Of a DNA stretch of 64,000 nucleotides, positions 17,018 through 24,675 are shown in pieces. This DNA comes from Bacteroides sp. ET71 (lineage in GTDB: Bacteria > Bacteroidota > Bacteroidia > Bacteroidales > Bacteroidaceae): positions 18,139 through 82,138 of the forward strand of contig NZ_JAMBLS010000013.1 in assembly GCF_023336905.1 (NCBI RefSeq), written 5' to 3'. Within the stretch, counting starts at the first letter, position 1; the number at the start of each line of letters is the position of its first letter. The position numbers and the translations under genes were made by a program. The notes under the pieces were generated by a model, which ran no database searches, was not told the origin of the DNA, and saw nothing but the letters and a program-made list of their open reading frames with translations.

Positions 17018-17635
17018 ATGATAAAATGCAATGTTACCCTATGCGGCACGATCAGCCGCGACGCCTCCGTCCGCACAGGCAAGGACGGCAAGGAGTTCGT
17101 AAGTTTTCCTCTCCAGGTCTCCATCCCCGGAAAGAACGGGAATGACGGGAACATGGAAGTCAGCGTCAGCAAAGACGGCGGACAGGACACCGTACATGAA
17201 TACCGGTACGGCTCCCGTGCCAAGGTCACGGGCACCCTTTTGCTGAAACGCAGGGGCGAGAAGCTCTATTTCAACCTGTCGGCGGATTCCGTGGATCTTT
17301 CCGATGCCGGGAACACGGATTTCGTCAAAGGGCAGATGGTCTTCCGTGGGAAGACCGGCAAGCACATAGAGGAACGCAAGGACAAGACTGGCAAGCCGTA
17401 CCTGATGTTCTCCGCATTCAGTACGGAAAAGGTCAATGACGGGTTCGAGTACCAATGGGTGCGCTTCTTCTGTTTCGGCAAGGAAAGGGAGGAATGGCTT
17501 CAGCCGGGTGTCAAGGTGGACGCGAAGGGAGAAATGTCCCTCTCCCTATACGACGGCAAGCCGGACATCTCCTGCCGTGTGGAAGAACTCAACCAGTATG
17601 TGCCGGAGGCCGGCAACGATAACGATAACAGATGA
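17018..17635 (+). CDS. SSB-like protein with two OB-fold units
   Basis: 205 residues from the preferred start at 17018 (MIKCNVTLCGTISRDASVRT); an upstream in-frame extension exists. The N-terminal half looks like an SSB OB-fold (GTISRDASVRTGKDGKEFVS ... RAKVTGTLLLKRRGEKLYF). The second half repeats the pattern (KTGKPYLMFSAFSTEKV, WVRFFCFGKEREEWLQPG, VDAKGEMSLSLYDGKPDI). It probably coats single-stranded transfer DNA. It overlaps the ArdC gene by 4 bases (ATGA), tying the two together. Confidence 0.72.
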   Translation: MIKCNVTLCGTISRDASVRTGKDGKEFVSFPLQVSIPGKNGNDGNMEVSVSKDGGQDTVHEYRYGSRAKVTGTLLLKRRGEKLYFNLSADSVDLSDAGNTDFVKGQMVFRGKTGKHIEERKDKTGKPYLMFSAFSTEKVNDGFEYQWVRFFCFGKEREEWLQPGVKVDAKGEMSLSLYDGKPDISCRVEELNQYVPEAGNDNDNR

Positions 17636-19329
17636 CGGATATGGCCGGTTACAGACGACAGAACGCGGACGGGCCGAACAGCGAGGAAAAGGCTCTCGAC
17701 CTGTTCGCCGAGATGATGATTGAAAAGATAGAAAGCATCAATAAGGACTGGCGCAAGCCCTGGTTCACGGAAGGCGCATTGCAGTGGCCGCGCAACCTGT
17801 CCGGACGCGAATATAACGGCATGAACGCCTTCATGTTGATGCTGCACTGCGAGAAAGAGGGGTACAAGATACCCCGCTTCTGTACCTTCGACTGCGTGCA
17901 GCGGATGAACAAGCCGGGCAAGGACGGACAGGAACTGCCGAGGGTCTCCGTGCTGCGCGGCGAGAAATCTTTCCCGGTGATGCTCACTACTTTCACCTGC
18001 ATACATAAGGAGACGAAGGAGAAAATCAAGTATGATGACTACAAGAATCTCTCCGAAGATGAGAAGAAGGAGTACAATGTCTATCCGAGGATGCAGGTTT
18101 TCAGGGTGTTCAACGTGCAGCAGACCAACCTGCGGGAAGCGCGTCCGGAATTGTGGGAAAAGCTGGAAAAGGAAAACGGCCGTCCTGAAGTCAAGGCAGG
18201 CGAACAGTTCGACTTCGAGCCGGTGGACCGGATGATAAGCGAGAACCTGTGGATCTGTCCCATACGGCCCATGCATCAGGATAGTGCGTACTATTCCATT
18301 ACGAAGAATGAAATCGTAGTGCCGGAAAAAGTCCAGTTCAAGGACGGGGAAGCGTTCTACGGCACCCTGTTCCACGAGATGACCCATTCCACCGGTGCGA
18401 AAGGCGTGCTTGACCGCCTCGAACCGACAGCCTTCGGTTCAAAGGAATATGCCAGGGAGGAACTGGTGGCCGAACTCGGCAGCGCACTGGTCTCACAACG
18501 TTACGGCATGACCAAACACATCAAGGAAGACAGCTGCGCCTACCTCAAGTCCTGGCTCGACTCATTGAAAGAGTCCCCGCAGTTCATCAAGACGACCCTG
18601 ATGGATGTAAAAAAGGCGTCCTCTATAATCACGCAGAAGGTGGACAGGATTGCAAGGGGACTGGACGAAGACAATACGGAACGGAAAGGAAACGAGGTCT
18701 CTCCGCAGGAAAAGACATTCTATGCGTCCGTTGCCTACCTCCAGTCCACAGACGACACAAGCCGGCTGGACGAACTGAGGGACAAAGGGGACTATGAGGG
18801 GCTGCTGGCCTGCGCCAAGGAATATTATGACGGGAACGGCATGGATGAACAATACACCTACCAGACCCCCTTGCAGCACAGGGGCGATAACCTGCTTGTC
18901 GAGGACAAGGACTTTGCCGTCGTGTATAACGGGAGCGTGGGCGGCACCTATGAGGTGATGCTGAAATACTCGGAACAGGAGGTACGCGACCACATCAACC
19001 GCTACGGCATTGACCGTGCGAGCGTGGATGTGAAAGAGCTTGCCAAGGATATGGTCGTTGAACAGTTTGCCAAACTGACGCATCAGAGAATGTCGGTATT
19101 CGAAATGCCGAGCGGGGATATTCTGTATGCAACGTACAACAGGGAGAAGGATGCGCTCGATGTGGGAGGTGTATGCAATGCGGGTCTTGCCGTGCGGCAT
19201 AGCTTTCCATACGACCACAACTCGACGTTTGATGGCAACCTGATGGCCGTAAACGAGAAACTGAACGAACTCGACGAATACAGGGAGGAGCTACAAGAGG
19301 CGGAATATGGCGGCGGAATGCGGCGATAG
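17632..19329 (+). CDS. ardC: ArdC-type antirestriction protein (ssDNA-binding plus zincin metalloprotease)
   Basis: 565 residues. Residues ~10-160 are the ArdC N-terminal ssDNA-binding domain (PWFTEGALQWPRNLSGREYN, GMNAFMLMLHCEKEGYKIP). Residues ~200-340 are the zincin-like peptidase with the zinc motif FHEMTHSTG and a downstream Glu in REELVAELGSAL. The remaining ~200 residues are an extra C-terminal region not typical of plasmid ArdC. ArdC proteins protect entering single-stranded DNA from host restriction. Last gene of the block, followed by a strong terminator. Confidence 0.85.
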   Translation: MTDMAGYRRQNADGPNSEEKALDLFAEMMIEKIESINKDWRKPWFTEGALQWPRNLSGREYNGMNAFMLMLHCEKEGYKIPRFCTFDCVQRMNKPGKDGQELPRVSVLRGEKSFPVMLTTFTCIHKETKEKIKYDDYKNLSEDEKKEYNVYPRMQVFRVFNVQQTNLREARPELWEKLEKENGRPEVKAGEQFDFEPVDRMISENLWICPIRPMHQDSAYYSITKNEIVVPEKVQFKDGEAFYGTLFHEMTHSTGAKGVLDRLEPTAFGSKEYAREELVAELGSALVSQRYGMTKHIKEDSCAYLKSWLDSLKESPQFIKTTLMDVKKASSIITQKVDRIARGLDEDNTERKGNEVSPQEKTFYASVAYLQSTDDTSRLDELRDKGDYEGLLACAKEYYDGNGMDEQYTYQTPLQHRGDNLLVEDKDFAVVYNGSVGGTYEVMLKYSEQEVRDHINRYGIDRASVDVKELAKDMVVEQFAKLTHQRMSVFEMPSGDILYATYNREKDALDVGGVCNAGLAVRHSFPYDHNSTFDGNLMAVNEKLNELDEYREELQEAEYGGGMRR

Positions 19330-19330
19330 G

Positions 19331-19380
19331 CAAAAAAAGGAACACGGGGCCGGCGTGGATGCCAGCCCCGTGCCTTTGTC
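19331..19380. terminator. Bidirectional intrinsic terminator
   Basis: Stem CACGGGGC (19343-19350) pairs with GCCCCGTG (19365-19372). On the minus strand a T7 run follows (A7 at 19332-19338 on the plus strand); on the plus strand CCTTTGTC follows. It ends the 3405-19329 block and the convergent small-gene operon. Confidence 0.75.
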
Positions 19381-19666
19381 AGCTTTGCTGAAAATACTCC
19401 TGCCAATTCTCTTCATCAACGGTCAGTCTGTCCATTTCCCAATCATATTCCACTTCAGGCATATTGGAATAAGGGAAATACACGGTATAGCCTATCTGAC
19501 CGTAAGAGCTGTGCAAGGGTATAACACAAATCTCGTGGCCATAATATGGCTGTGGCGTACAGTATTTACGCCAGTTGAAACGGCCTGCCGCAATATTGCA
19601 GCAAAGTAACTTCAGAGCCATTATACCTTTCCATGCTTGAAAGTCTTTCTTGCAATTTCTTTCCAT
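19379..19666 (-). CDS. Small hypothetical protein (95 aa)
   Basis: 95 residues, soluble, Tyr/Trp/Cys-rich (CCNIAAGRFNWRKYCTPQPY, EICVIPLHSSYGQIGY). No known domain recognised. It is the last gene of a minus-strand run of small proteins (19379-20214), 6 bases after the previous gene, and ends in the bidirectional terminator. The arrangement argues for a real gene; function unknown. Confidence 0.6.
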   Translation of the reverse strand: MERNCKKDFQAWKGIMALKLLCCNIAAGRFNWRKYCTPQPYYGHEICVIPLHSSYGQIGYTVYFPYSNMPEVEYDWEMDRLTVDEENWQEYFQQS

Positions 19667-19672
19667 AATAAT

Positions 19673-19867
19673 CTAATGAGCCAAGTTATAATAAATTTCG
19701 GGTTCGCCTGATACATTGTAAATCCAACTGCCGCACCGAATCAGCAGTGCATTCTTTCCGTAGTACAGCCTTTTCATGCCGGCAATGCTCCCGGACTTGT
19801 GGAAATTAGGGAAACGGCTGATGCCGATTCTCGCGCCGTCCCGCCTGTAAAGTGTCTTTGTTCTCAT
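19673..19867 (-). CDS. Small basic hypothetical protein (64 aa)
   Basis: 64 residues, basic, beginning MRTKTLYRRDGARIGISRFP. It overlaps the upstream gene by 4 bases (ATGA-type junction) and precedes the 95-aa gene by 6 bases, indicating an operon. No domain recognised. Confidence 0.55.
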   Translation of the reverse strand: MRTKTLYRRDGARIGISRFPNFHKSGSIAGMKRLYYGKNALLIRCGSWIYNVSGEPEIYYNLAH

Positions 19868-20214
19868 GTCAATGCTGTTTTTAATGAGTTATAAAAATCC
19901 GTGAAATTTTTTTTCGCCTCTTCCATCTCATCCACAATGTCCTTGATATGGTAAGGTGCGCCACATTTTCCGTGCCCGTCATAGCCAATCCACCGGTAGG
20001 CTTCATAGTCGGGGTCAAAGTCCTCGCAATTCCGCTCCACCTCCCTAAGAAACCCGTCAAATTTGTTTCCTGTCAGTTCGACACAAAATCCGTAATCCAG
20101 TCCGTGCTTTGTGTAATAGCAGAAATCGAATACTACAGTGTCTTCTTCCTCGTCTGTACTTACTATCCAGCCGAAATCGAAGGCGATGCTTTTGATTAGT
20201 TCTACTGTTGTCAT
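19864..20214 (-). CDS. Acidic small hypothetical protein (116 aa)
   Basis: The start at 20214 (MTTVELIKSIAFDFGW) is chosen because it follows the conserved GGGAAAATAAAAAA leader; the longer in-frame version to 20511 runs through non-coding leader sequence. The protein is acidic (TDEEEDTVVFDF, ERNCEDFDPDYEAY) and soluble. It is the first gene of a three-gene minus-strand operon. The family resembles accessory proteins found in Bacteroidales ICEs but is not identified. Confidence 0.68.
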   Translation of the reverse strand: MTTVELIKSIAFDFGWIVSTDEEEDTVVFDFCYYTKHGLDYGFCVELTGNKFDGFLREVERNCEDFDPDYEAYRWIGYDGHGKCGAPYHIKDIVDEMEEAKKNFTDFYNSLKTALT

Positions 20215-20220
20215 TGTCCT

Positions 20221-20257
20221 GTTTTTTATTTTCCCTTTGTTCCGGGCCTTCCGACCC
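20221..20257 (-). promoter_or_regulatory. Conserved 5' leader (hairpin plus GGGAAAATAAAAAA), copy A
   Basis: On the minus strand a GC hairpin (CGGGTC...GGCCCG) is followed by AACAAAGGGAAAATAAAAAA just before the 20214 start. The same pattern precedes genes starting at 21300, 22382, 51812 and 55848. It probably sets mRNA stability or translation of these small-gene operons. Confidence 0.5.
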
Positions 20258-20402
20258 GCCGCAGGGATTGTTTTTATGTGCGGTTTCCACGGCGAAGGCA
20301 AGGATGGCAGGCAAGGAATCTGCGGTGAAATTTTATGAAATGCCGCCATCTGTGATTGCGGAAAGTTTCCGTCAAATTTTATCCTGATAGCCAGGGCGGT
20401 CC

Positions 20403-20433
20403 TTGACCGGGCCGTCCGTTCGCCGTACCTTTG
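20403..20433 (+). promoter_or_regulatory. Outward promoter module A
   Basis: TTGAC (20403-20407) and TACCTTTG (20426-20433) make a good Bacteroidales promoter on the plus strand, pointing away from the minus-strand operon. Related modules lie at 21535, 22594, 53200 and 53897. No convincing plus-strand gene follows before 20615, so a small or antisense RNA is likely. The stretch 20215-20614 otherwise holds no supported gene. Confidence 0.5.
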
Positions 20434-20614
20434 CCGCATAAAAACATCCTGTGGGGTGTTGGCGGCACATGGAAATGAGCGTTTATCCATATATAAAAGG
20501 AGGGAGCCCATGACCTATGGGCATGTTATAACAGGCTCGGCCAGTCCCGTTGTGAGGCAGCCACCACCGGCCGGGACACCGCCTCTGCCGATGATGGCTG
20601 TCTTGTCATTCAAA

Positions 20615-20797
20615 TCATATCTTATTTACAGTATCCTCCAGATATTCAATCCGCCTATATACGGCGGATGCTTCAGGATAGCATTCCGTCAATTCCGCCC
20701 ATTCGAGGGTCTTGTGCAGTTCGTCAAAAGTCAGTCTCAATTCTGCAAGTCCGTCCCGAAGTTTCCGTTTCAAGTCAATTCTTTCCTGTTCGTTCAT
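20615..20797 (-). CDS. Small coiled-coil-like protein (60 aa)
   Basis: 60 residues, helical and charged (QERIDLKRKLRDGLAELRLT, EYLEDTVNKI), no membrane segment. It follows the 161-aa gene on the minus strand by 17 bases, so it is probably the second gene of that operon. Unknown function. Confidence 0.5.
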   Translation of the reverse strand: MNEQERIDLKRKLRDGLAELRLTFDELHKTLEWAELTECYPEASAVYRRIEYLEDTVNKI

Positions 20798-20814
20798 AAT
20801 CCTTTAATTTAGAG

Positions 20815-21300
20815 TCAGAAATGATAATCAATGACGCCTCCAATGTAGAGCAGCGTGCCGGGTTCATACCCACAAATCTCACGCATGAACTCGTAAGACT
20901 GTTCGGCATAGGATTGCATACCATCCGCATCTGTGTAAAACCAGTAAGCTGTTTCAAGCGGGTTTTTCAAGTATTTTTCAAGCTGATAGACCGAGCCGAT
21001 ATAATCCAGCATCGTGTCAGGGGTAACGGCTTCCATCTTGCTGCGCAAACCTGCCACAAAATCCTCCTTCCACTTTTCCGCCCCGCCGGTGTAGCGGATT
21101 GTATCTTCATCGACAAGCTCGAACATCCCTGTGGGCAGGATATGGTTTACCAATATGTCAATGTGGTACTTGCGCTCCTTCTCGCCAATTTCGCAGCAAT
21201 AGTCAAAATAACTGTTGTCGCCCTGCATAAGCGTGTCCTCGTTCAGATAGCATTCCTTGTCCACCTTTGTCGTTGTAATTTGAAAAATTTTGCTGTGCAT
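20815..21300 (-). CDS. Hypothetical protein of the small-gene region (161 aa)
   Basis: Start chosen at 21300 (MHSKIFQITTTKVDKECYLN), downstream of the conserved leader; a longer in-frame start at 21327 is less likely. Soluble and acidic, with a motif-like region YFDYCCEIGEKERKYHIDIL and a C-terminal EICGYEPGTLLYIGGVIDYH. I do not recognise the family. First gene of its operon. Confidence 0.68.
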   Translation of the reverse strand: MHSKIFQITTTKVDKECYLNEDTLMQGDNSYFDYCCEIGEKERKYHIDILVNHILPTGMFELVDEDTIRYTGGAEKWKEDFVAGLRSKMEAVTPDTMLDYIGSVYQLEKYLKNPLETAYWFYTDADGMQSYAEQSYEFMREICGYEPGTLLYIGGVIDYHF

Positions 21301-21327
21301 AATCTTGAAATTTAATTTGTTGAACAT

Positions 21328-21370
21328 TCTTTTTCTTCCCTTTTCTCGAAAGCCTTCTTCGGCTTCCTTG
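21328..21370 (-). promoter_or_regulatory. Conserved 5' leader, copy B
   Basis: On the minus strand an AAGCC/GGCTT hairpin is followed by CGAGAAAAGGGAAGAAAAAG upstream of the 21300 start, matching copies at 20221, 22405, 51835 and 55865. Confidence 0.5.
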
Positions 21371-21534
21371 TCGGGAAAGATTTTACATGCAGGAAAGACA
21401 GCGTGTAAAGAACAGGAAAGGCAAGGAAACCGTCAGGGATTTAACGGAATACCCAACCCTGCGGGGAACTGAAAGTTCATCTTCGATTTGGGAAGGCTGC
21501 CGCTCAATCCGTGAACCGGTTAGCGCAGCGGTAC

Positions 21535-21563
21535 TTGACGGCTGGACGGACGCTGTACCTTTG
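21535..21563 (+). promoter_or_regulatory. Outward promoter module B
   Basis: TTGAC (21535-21539) with TACCTTTG (21556-21563), preceded by GCGGTAC and followed by GCATGGGAAAATC. It is very similar to module C and points to the plus strand. The 21301-21800 interval contains no gene I can support; a plus-strand open frame (21387-21749) overlaps this promoter and looks random. Confidence 0.5.
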
Positions 21564-21800
21564 CATGGGAAAATCACTCCGGCGGGGAATGCCGAAACGG
21601 AGGAACGGTCGATGGCCCATGATAAAAGCGGACAGAAGTCATGGAATAAAAAGGCAGGACGGCAGGAACATACAAAAGGTTGCAGTGCCTTCCAGGGCAT
21701 CCGGCTAAAACAGGGAGCAGGGACCGGAAAAAGGATTGTGATGACATGAAAAATCCCCCGAACTGACTTGCAGCCCGGGAGATATGCCCCTTTACCCGAG

Positions 21801-22382
21801 TTAACCTATCACTTCAAACTCATGCAGGTAGCAGAAAGCATCTTCGCTCTTCTCACTCCATTCTGCGTCAAGAGCTTCGACATCCTTTGCCGACCTTATC
21901 GGTTTCCCGGTCTCTTTCTCAATCCACTTGAACGCATCTTCCTGATTCTCGAAGTATTCGCTGATGTACTCTTCTTCGGGCGTACAGGCATCAAAAAAAT
22001 ACCTGTCGGGGAAATAGACGCCCGAACTGTCGTTCGTTTCATAAATTCCTATGCCCGGCTCTTCCGCCTGAAAGTAATAGTAAAGTGACGGATATTTTTC
22101 CCTCACAAGGTCAAACACCTCATTGCAGGGAGACCACGCCGTCTCGGTGTATAACCTTATCACTTCGCCGTCCATTTCGAGGCAGCTCCACTCACCACGA
22201 CAACTTACATCGTTCCAATCCTTGCCCAAGGCATCCACAAGGCATCCCAGCCATGTAGTCCCGAAGCCGTTTTCCACTGAAGGGTTTTCCATGTCTTCCA
22301 GTCTTTTCATTAACTCATAGAGGCTCTTGATTTCTTTTGCGTCGCCCTCTATCACATACGCACTTGAACACCAATTAGGCAT
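21801..22382 (-). CDS. YubB/DUF1281-like ferredoxin-fold protein (MPNWC family)
   Basis: 193 residues from 22382, starting MPNWCSSAYVIEGDAKEIKS, the hallmark start of the YubB/DUF1281 (Api92-like) family seen on plasmids, phages and ICEs. The middle contains GTTWLGCLVDALGKDW and the C-terminal half is acidic and Tyr-rich. The longer in-frame start at 22562 runs through the conserved leader and is rejected. Function of the family is unsettled. Confidence 0.75.
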   Translation of the reverse strand: MPNWCSSAYVIEGDAKEIKSLYELMKRLEDMENPSVENGFGTTWLGCLVDALGKDWNDVSCRGEWSCLEMDGEVIRLYTETAWSPCNEVFDLVREKYPSLYYYFQAEEPGIGIYETNDSSGVYFPDRYFFDACTPEEEYISEYFENQEDAFKWIEKETGKPIRSAKDVEALDAEWSEKSEDAFCYLHEFEVIG

Positions 22383-22404
22383 AACTCTTAAATTTAATCC
22401 GTTA

Positions 22405-22447
22405 AACTTTTTCTTTATCTTTCCCTTTTCTCGGAGCCTTACGGCTT
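22405..22447 (-). promoter_or_regulatory. Conserved 5' leader, copy C
   Basis: On the minus strand a GGAAGCC-GTAA-GGCTCC hairpin is followed by GAGAAAAGGGAAAGATAAAG, upstream of the 22382 start. It is homologous to the leaders at 21328 and 55865. Confidence 0.5.
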
Positions 22448-22593
22448 CCGGTCGGGAATGATTTTCGTGCGTGAAAAGACTGCGGGTCAGGGGCAATAAG
22501 GCAAGTGGACGGCAAAGTAGCTGATGAAATACCCAAATCTGTGATTTGCGGAAAGCTGTCATCCGGTACGCAGGCCTGTCAGCATGGCGGTAC

Positions 22594-22621
22594 TTGACAT
22601 TCGCCCTCCGCAGTACCTTTG
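22594..22621 (+). promoter_or_regulatory. Outward promoter module C
   Basis: TTGAC (22594-22598) and TACCTTTG (22614-22621), preceded by GGCGGTAC exactly as in module B and followed by GCACGGAAAAAC. Transcription would run toward the abiE locus and would read the operator hairpin at 22690-22732 as RNA. Confidence 0.5.
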
Positions 22622-22689
22622 CACGGAAAAACAGGGCTGACAGGCAGCCGGAGTATGAGCAAAGAGATTATTATTGCGACAGAAAACAT

Positions 22690-22732
22690 TAACAATAATG
22701 GCAAATCTATAAAGTATTTGCCATTATTGTTA
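22690..22732. promoter_or_regulatory. AbiEi-type operator IR1 (17-bp perfect inverted repeat)
   Basis: The 17-base arms contain TAACAATAATGGCAAAT and its exact complement, separated by 9 bases. The core GGCAAAT-N9-ATTTGCC (22700-22722) is repeated at 22777-22799. AbiEi antitoxins are known to bind paired inverted repeats upstream of abiE and repress it. Confidence 0.65.
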
Positions 22733-22776
22733 TTCTTATAAAAGACAGGTTTTTCTGAAATAAATATAACTATTTT

Positions 22777-22817
22777 GGCAAATTGCATTTGTATTTGCCG
22801 ATTTTGTTATATATTTG
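22777..22817 (+). promoter_or_regulatory. abiE promoter overlapped by operator IR2
   Basis: GGCAAAT-N9-ATTTGCC at 22777-22799 repeats the 23-base core of IR1. A -33 TTTG (22788-22791) lies inside it and the -7 box TATATTTG is at 22810-22817, 22 bases before the AbiEi start codon. Antitoxin binding would shut the promoter. Confidence 0.65.
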
Positions 22818-22839
22818 TAGCGGAATACAGATAACTGAG

Positions 22840-23589
22840 ATGACCATAGCAGATCAAATATTAGACTATGCAATGAAGACGGGCGGTCTTTTCACAAGAC
22901 GTGATCTCCTGAAAGCATTGTGCTCAGGTACGAATGGCGTGTCTGACAAGTCTCTTGTTGTCATTTTAAACCGCATGGTCGCCAATCAACAGATTGCAAG
23001 AGTTTCTCATGGGACATATCATGTTCTGAATGAACAAAGAAAAGAGTTTGTTTATAGTCCCGATGAAGCAGAACGTAATCTCAACCATCATATAAGGGAA
23101 CGCTATCCGTTTATAGATTACTGTATATGGAGATCATCTGCGCTTACTCCGCTGATGCAGCATGTACCTGCATCCAGGATTATGTTTGTTGATGTGGAAA
23201 GACTGGCAATGGAGGCTGTCTTTCAGTCGTTACAAGGGCTTGGCATAAACCTGCCGATTCTTCTCAATCCTACAAAACAGGAATGTGTCAGGTATATTAC
23301 AAACGATGAGACAATCATTGTGAGGCCATTGATAAGGGAAGCCCCTGTAACAGAAGTTGACGGATGTCCCGTACCTATGATGGAGAAGATGCTGGTGGAT
23401 GCCGTAAGCGACAAGGAACTGGTATTCATGCAAGGTAATGAGCTGCACACAATATACGCCAATGCTTTCTCCAGTTATTCCATTAATGAAAACCGTCTCT
23501 TGCGCTACGCATCCAGACGGAATAGAAAAGATAAGGTAGAAAGAATCTTGAAAAATATAAAAATAGAATATGATACATCCGGAAAGTAG
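22840..23589 (+). CDS. AbiEi-type antitoxin / autorepressor (DUF6577-like)
   Basis: 249 residues from 22840 (MTIADQILDYAMKTGGLFTR). The N-terminal ~90 residues form a winged helix (LFTRRDLLKALC, KSLVVILNRMVANQQIARVS) and the rest is the AbiEi C-terminal antitoxin domain. It pairs with the nucleotidyltransferase gene that overlaps it by 20 bases. Family knowledge: AbiEi represses its own operon and neutralises the toxin without direct protein contact (type IV toxin-antitoxin). Two matching inverted repeats upstream support autoregulation. Confidence 0.82.
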   Translation: MTIADQILDYAMKTGGLFTRRDLLKALCSGTNGVSDKSLVVILNRMVANQQIARVSHGTYHVLNEQRKEFVYSPDEAERNLNHHIRERYPFIDYCIWRSSALTPLMQHVPASRIMFVDVERLAMEAVFQSLQGLGINLPILLNPTKQECVRYITNDETIIVRPLIREAPVTEVDGCPVPMMEKMLVDAVSDKELVFMQGNELHTIYANAFSSYSINENRLLRYASRRNRKDKVERILKNIKIEYDTSGK

Positions 23590-24640
23590 AACACTGGCAT
23601 GGATAGAAACCGTTGCCAATGAGAATAATATACGAGATATTGCACTTGTGGAGAAAACAATCAGGGCCTTCTCCCTGTTGGAAGCCCTTGTCCGCTCAGG
23701 ATGTCCGTTCCTGTTCAAAGGCGGCTCTTCTCTCTTGCTCCATTTCGACAGCAGCCGGCGACTCTCGATAGACATTGATATAATCTGCCCTCCCGGAACC
23801 CGGATAGAGGATTATCTTGAAAAATATTCCGCTGAATACGGGTTCGGCAATGTGGAACTGGTACAACGCATATCCCGCACGGATGTCCCGAAACAACATG
23901 CCAAGTTTTTCTATGAAGTGTCTTATCCGGCAGGGGGCAAACAGGACAAAATCCTGTTGGATGTATTGTTTGAGGAAACCCATTATGTCAATGTGATAGA
24001 AGCACCTATCCAGAGCCGTTTTCTGAAACAACAGGGAGAACCGGTCATGGTAAAACTGCCCAGCAAGGAAGACTTGTTAGGTGATAAACTCACGGCCTTT
24101 GCTCCGCATACGACGGGGATTCCATTTTTCAAGGGAGACAAAAACTGTTCAATGGAAATATGCAAACAGTTGTTTGACATCGCCACATTGTTTGACAGCA
24201 TATCCGATCTGACGGTTACAATAGAAACATTCCAGAGATTCGCTTCTACGGAATTACAATACAGGAAAGGCGACGCAAGTGACCTGCAAGCTGTTTTAAG
24301 CGACATCTATGATACTGCATTCTGTATTATGCAGAGAGGGCAATACAGACCGGAAGAGTTTGAATTACTACAGGATGGCATCAAAAGGGTGAGAGGATTT
24401 ATACACAGCGAGGTGTATAGTATCGAAAGGGCGATAACCAATGCCGCCAAAGCAGCCTATCTGTCAAAACTTATCGAAAAAGGTATAACGGAAATCAAAC
24501 ACTATAATCCTGGAGAATCCAGTATGTTGGCTGATGCTGTCATTCAATCTCCTATGCCAACAAAACTCAATAAGCTGAAGAAAACGAACACTGAGGCATT
24601 TTTCTACTTGAATGAAATACAGAAATTACAGCTTCAATAG
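23570..24640 (+). CDS. AbiEii-type nucleotidyltransferase toxin
   Basis: 356 residues. The nucleotidyltransferase core is visible as FLFKGGSSLLLHFDSSRRLS followed by IDIDII (GGS plus DxD). KLPSKEDLLGDKLTAFAPHT matches the conserved KxDK-like region of AbiEii/AbiGii proteins. Known members add nucleotides to tRNA acceptor ends and halt growth, giving abortive infection. The 20-base overlap with the antitoxin gene indicates translational coupling. Composition is lower in GC than the transfer block. Confidence 0.85.
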   Translation: MIHPESRTLAWIETVANENNIRDIALVEKTIRAFSLLEALVRSGCPFLFKGGSSLLLHFDSSRRLSIDIDIICPPGTRIEDYLEKYSAEYGFGNVELVQRISRTDVPKQHAKFFYEVSYPAGGKQDKILLDVLFEETHYVNVIEAPIQSRFLKQQGEPVMVKLPSKEDLLGDKLTAFAPHTTGIPFFKGDKNCSMEICKQLFDIATLFDSISDLTVTIETFQRFASTELQYRKGDASDLQAVLSDIYDTAFCIMQRGQYRPEEFELLQDGIKRVRGFIHSEVYSIERAITNAAKAAYLSKLIEKGITEIKHYNPGESSMLADAVIQSPMPTKLNKLKKTNTEAFFYLNEIQKLQLQ

Positions 24641-24675
24641 GAGGCTTCGGAGTGCTTTAAAATATCAAATTATAT

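Noticed and set aside
20456-20812. 118-codon plus-strand frame
   Set aside because: It runs antisense through the 60-aa minus-strand gene and the downstream leader; a small RNA from the 20403 promoter is more plausible.
21387-21749. 120-codon plus-strand frame between small-gene operons
   Set aside because: It spans the promoter module at 21535 and has no recognisable protein features.
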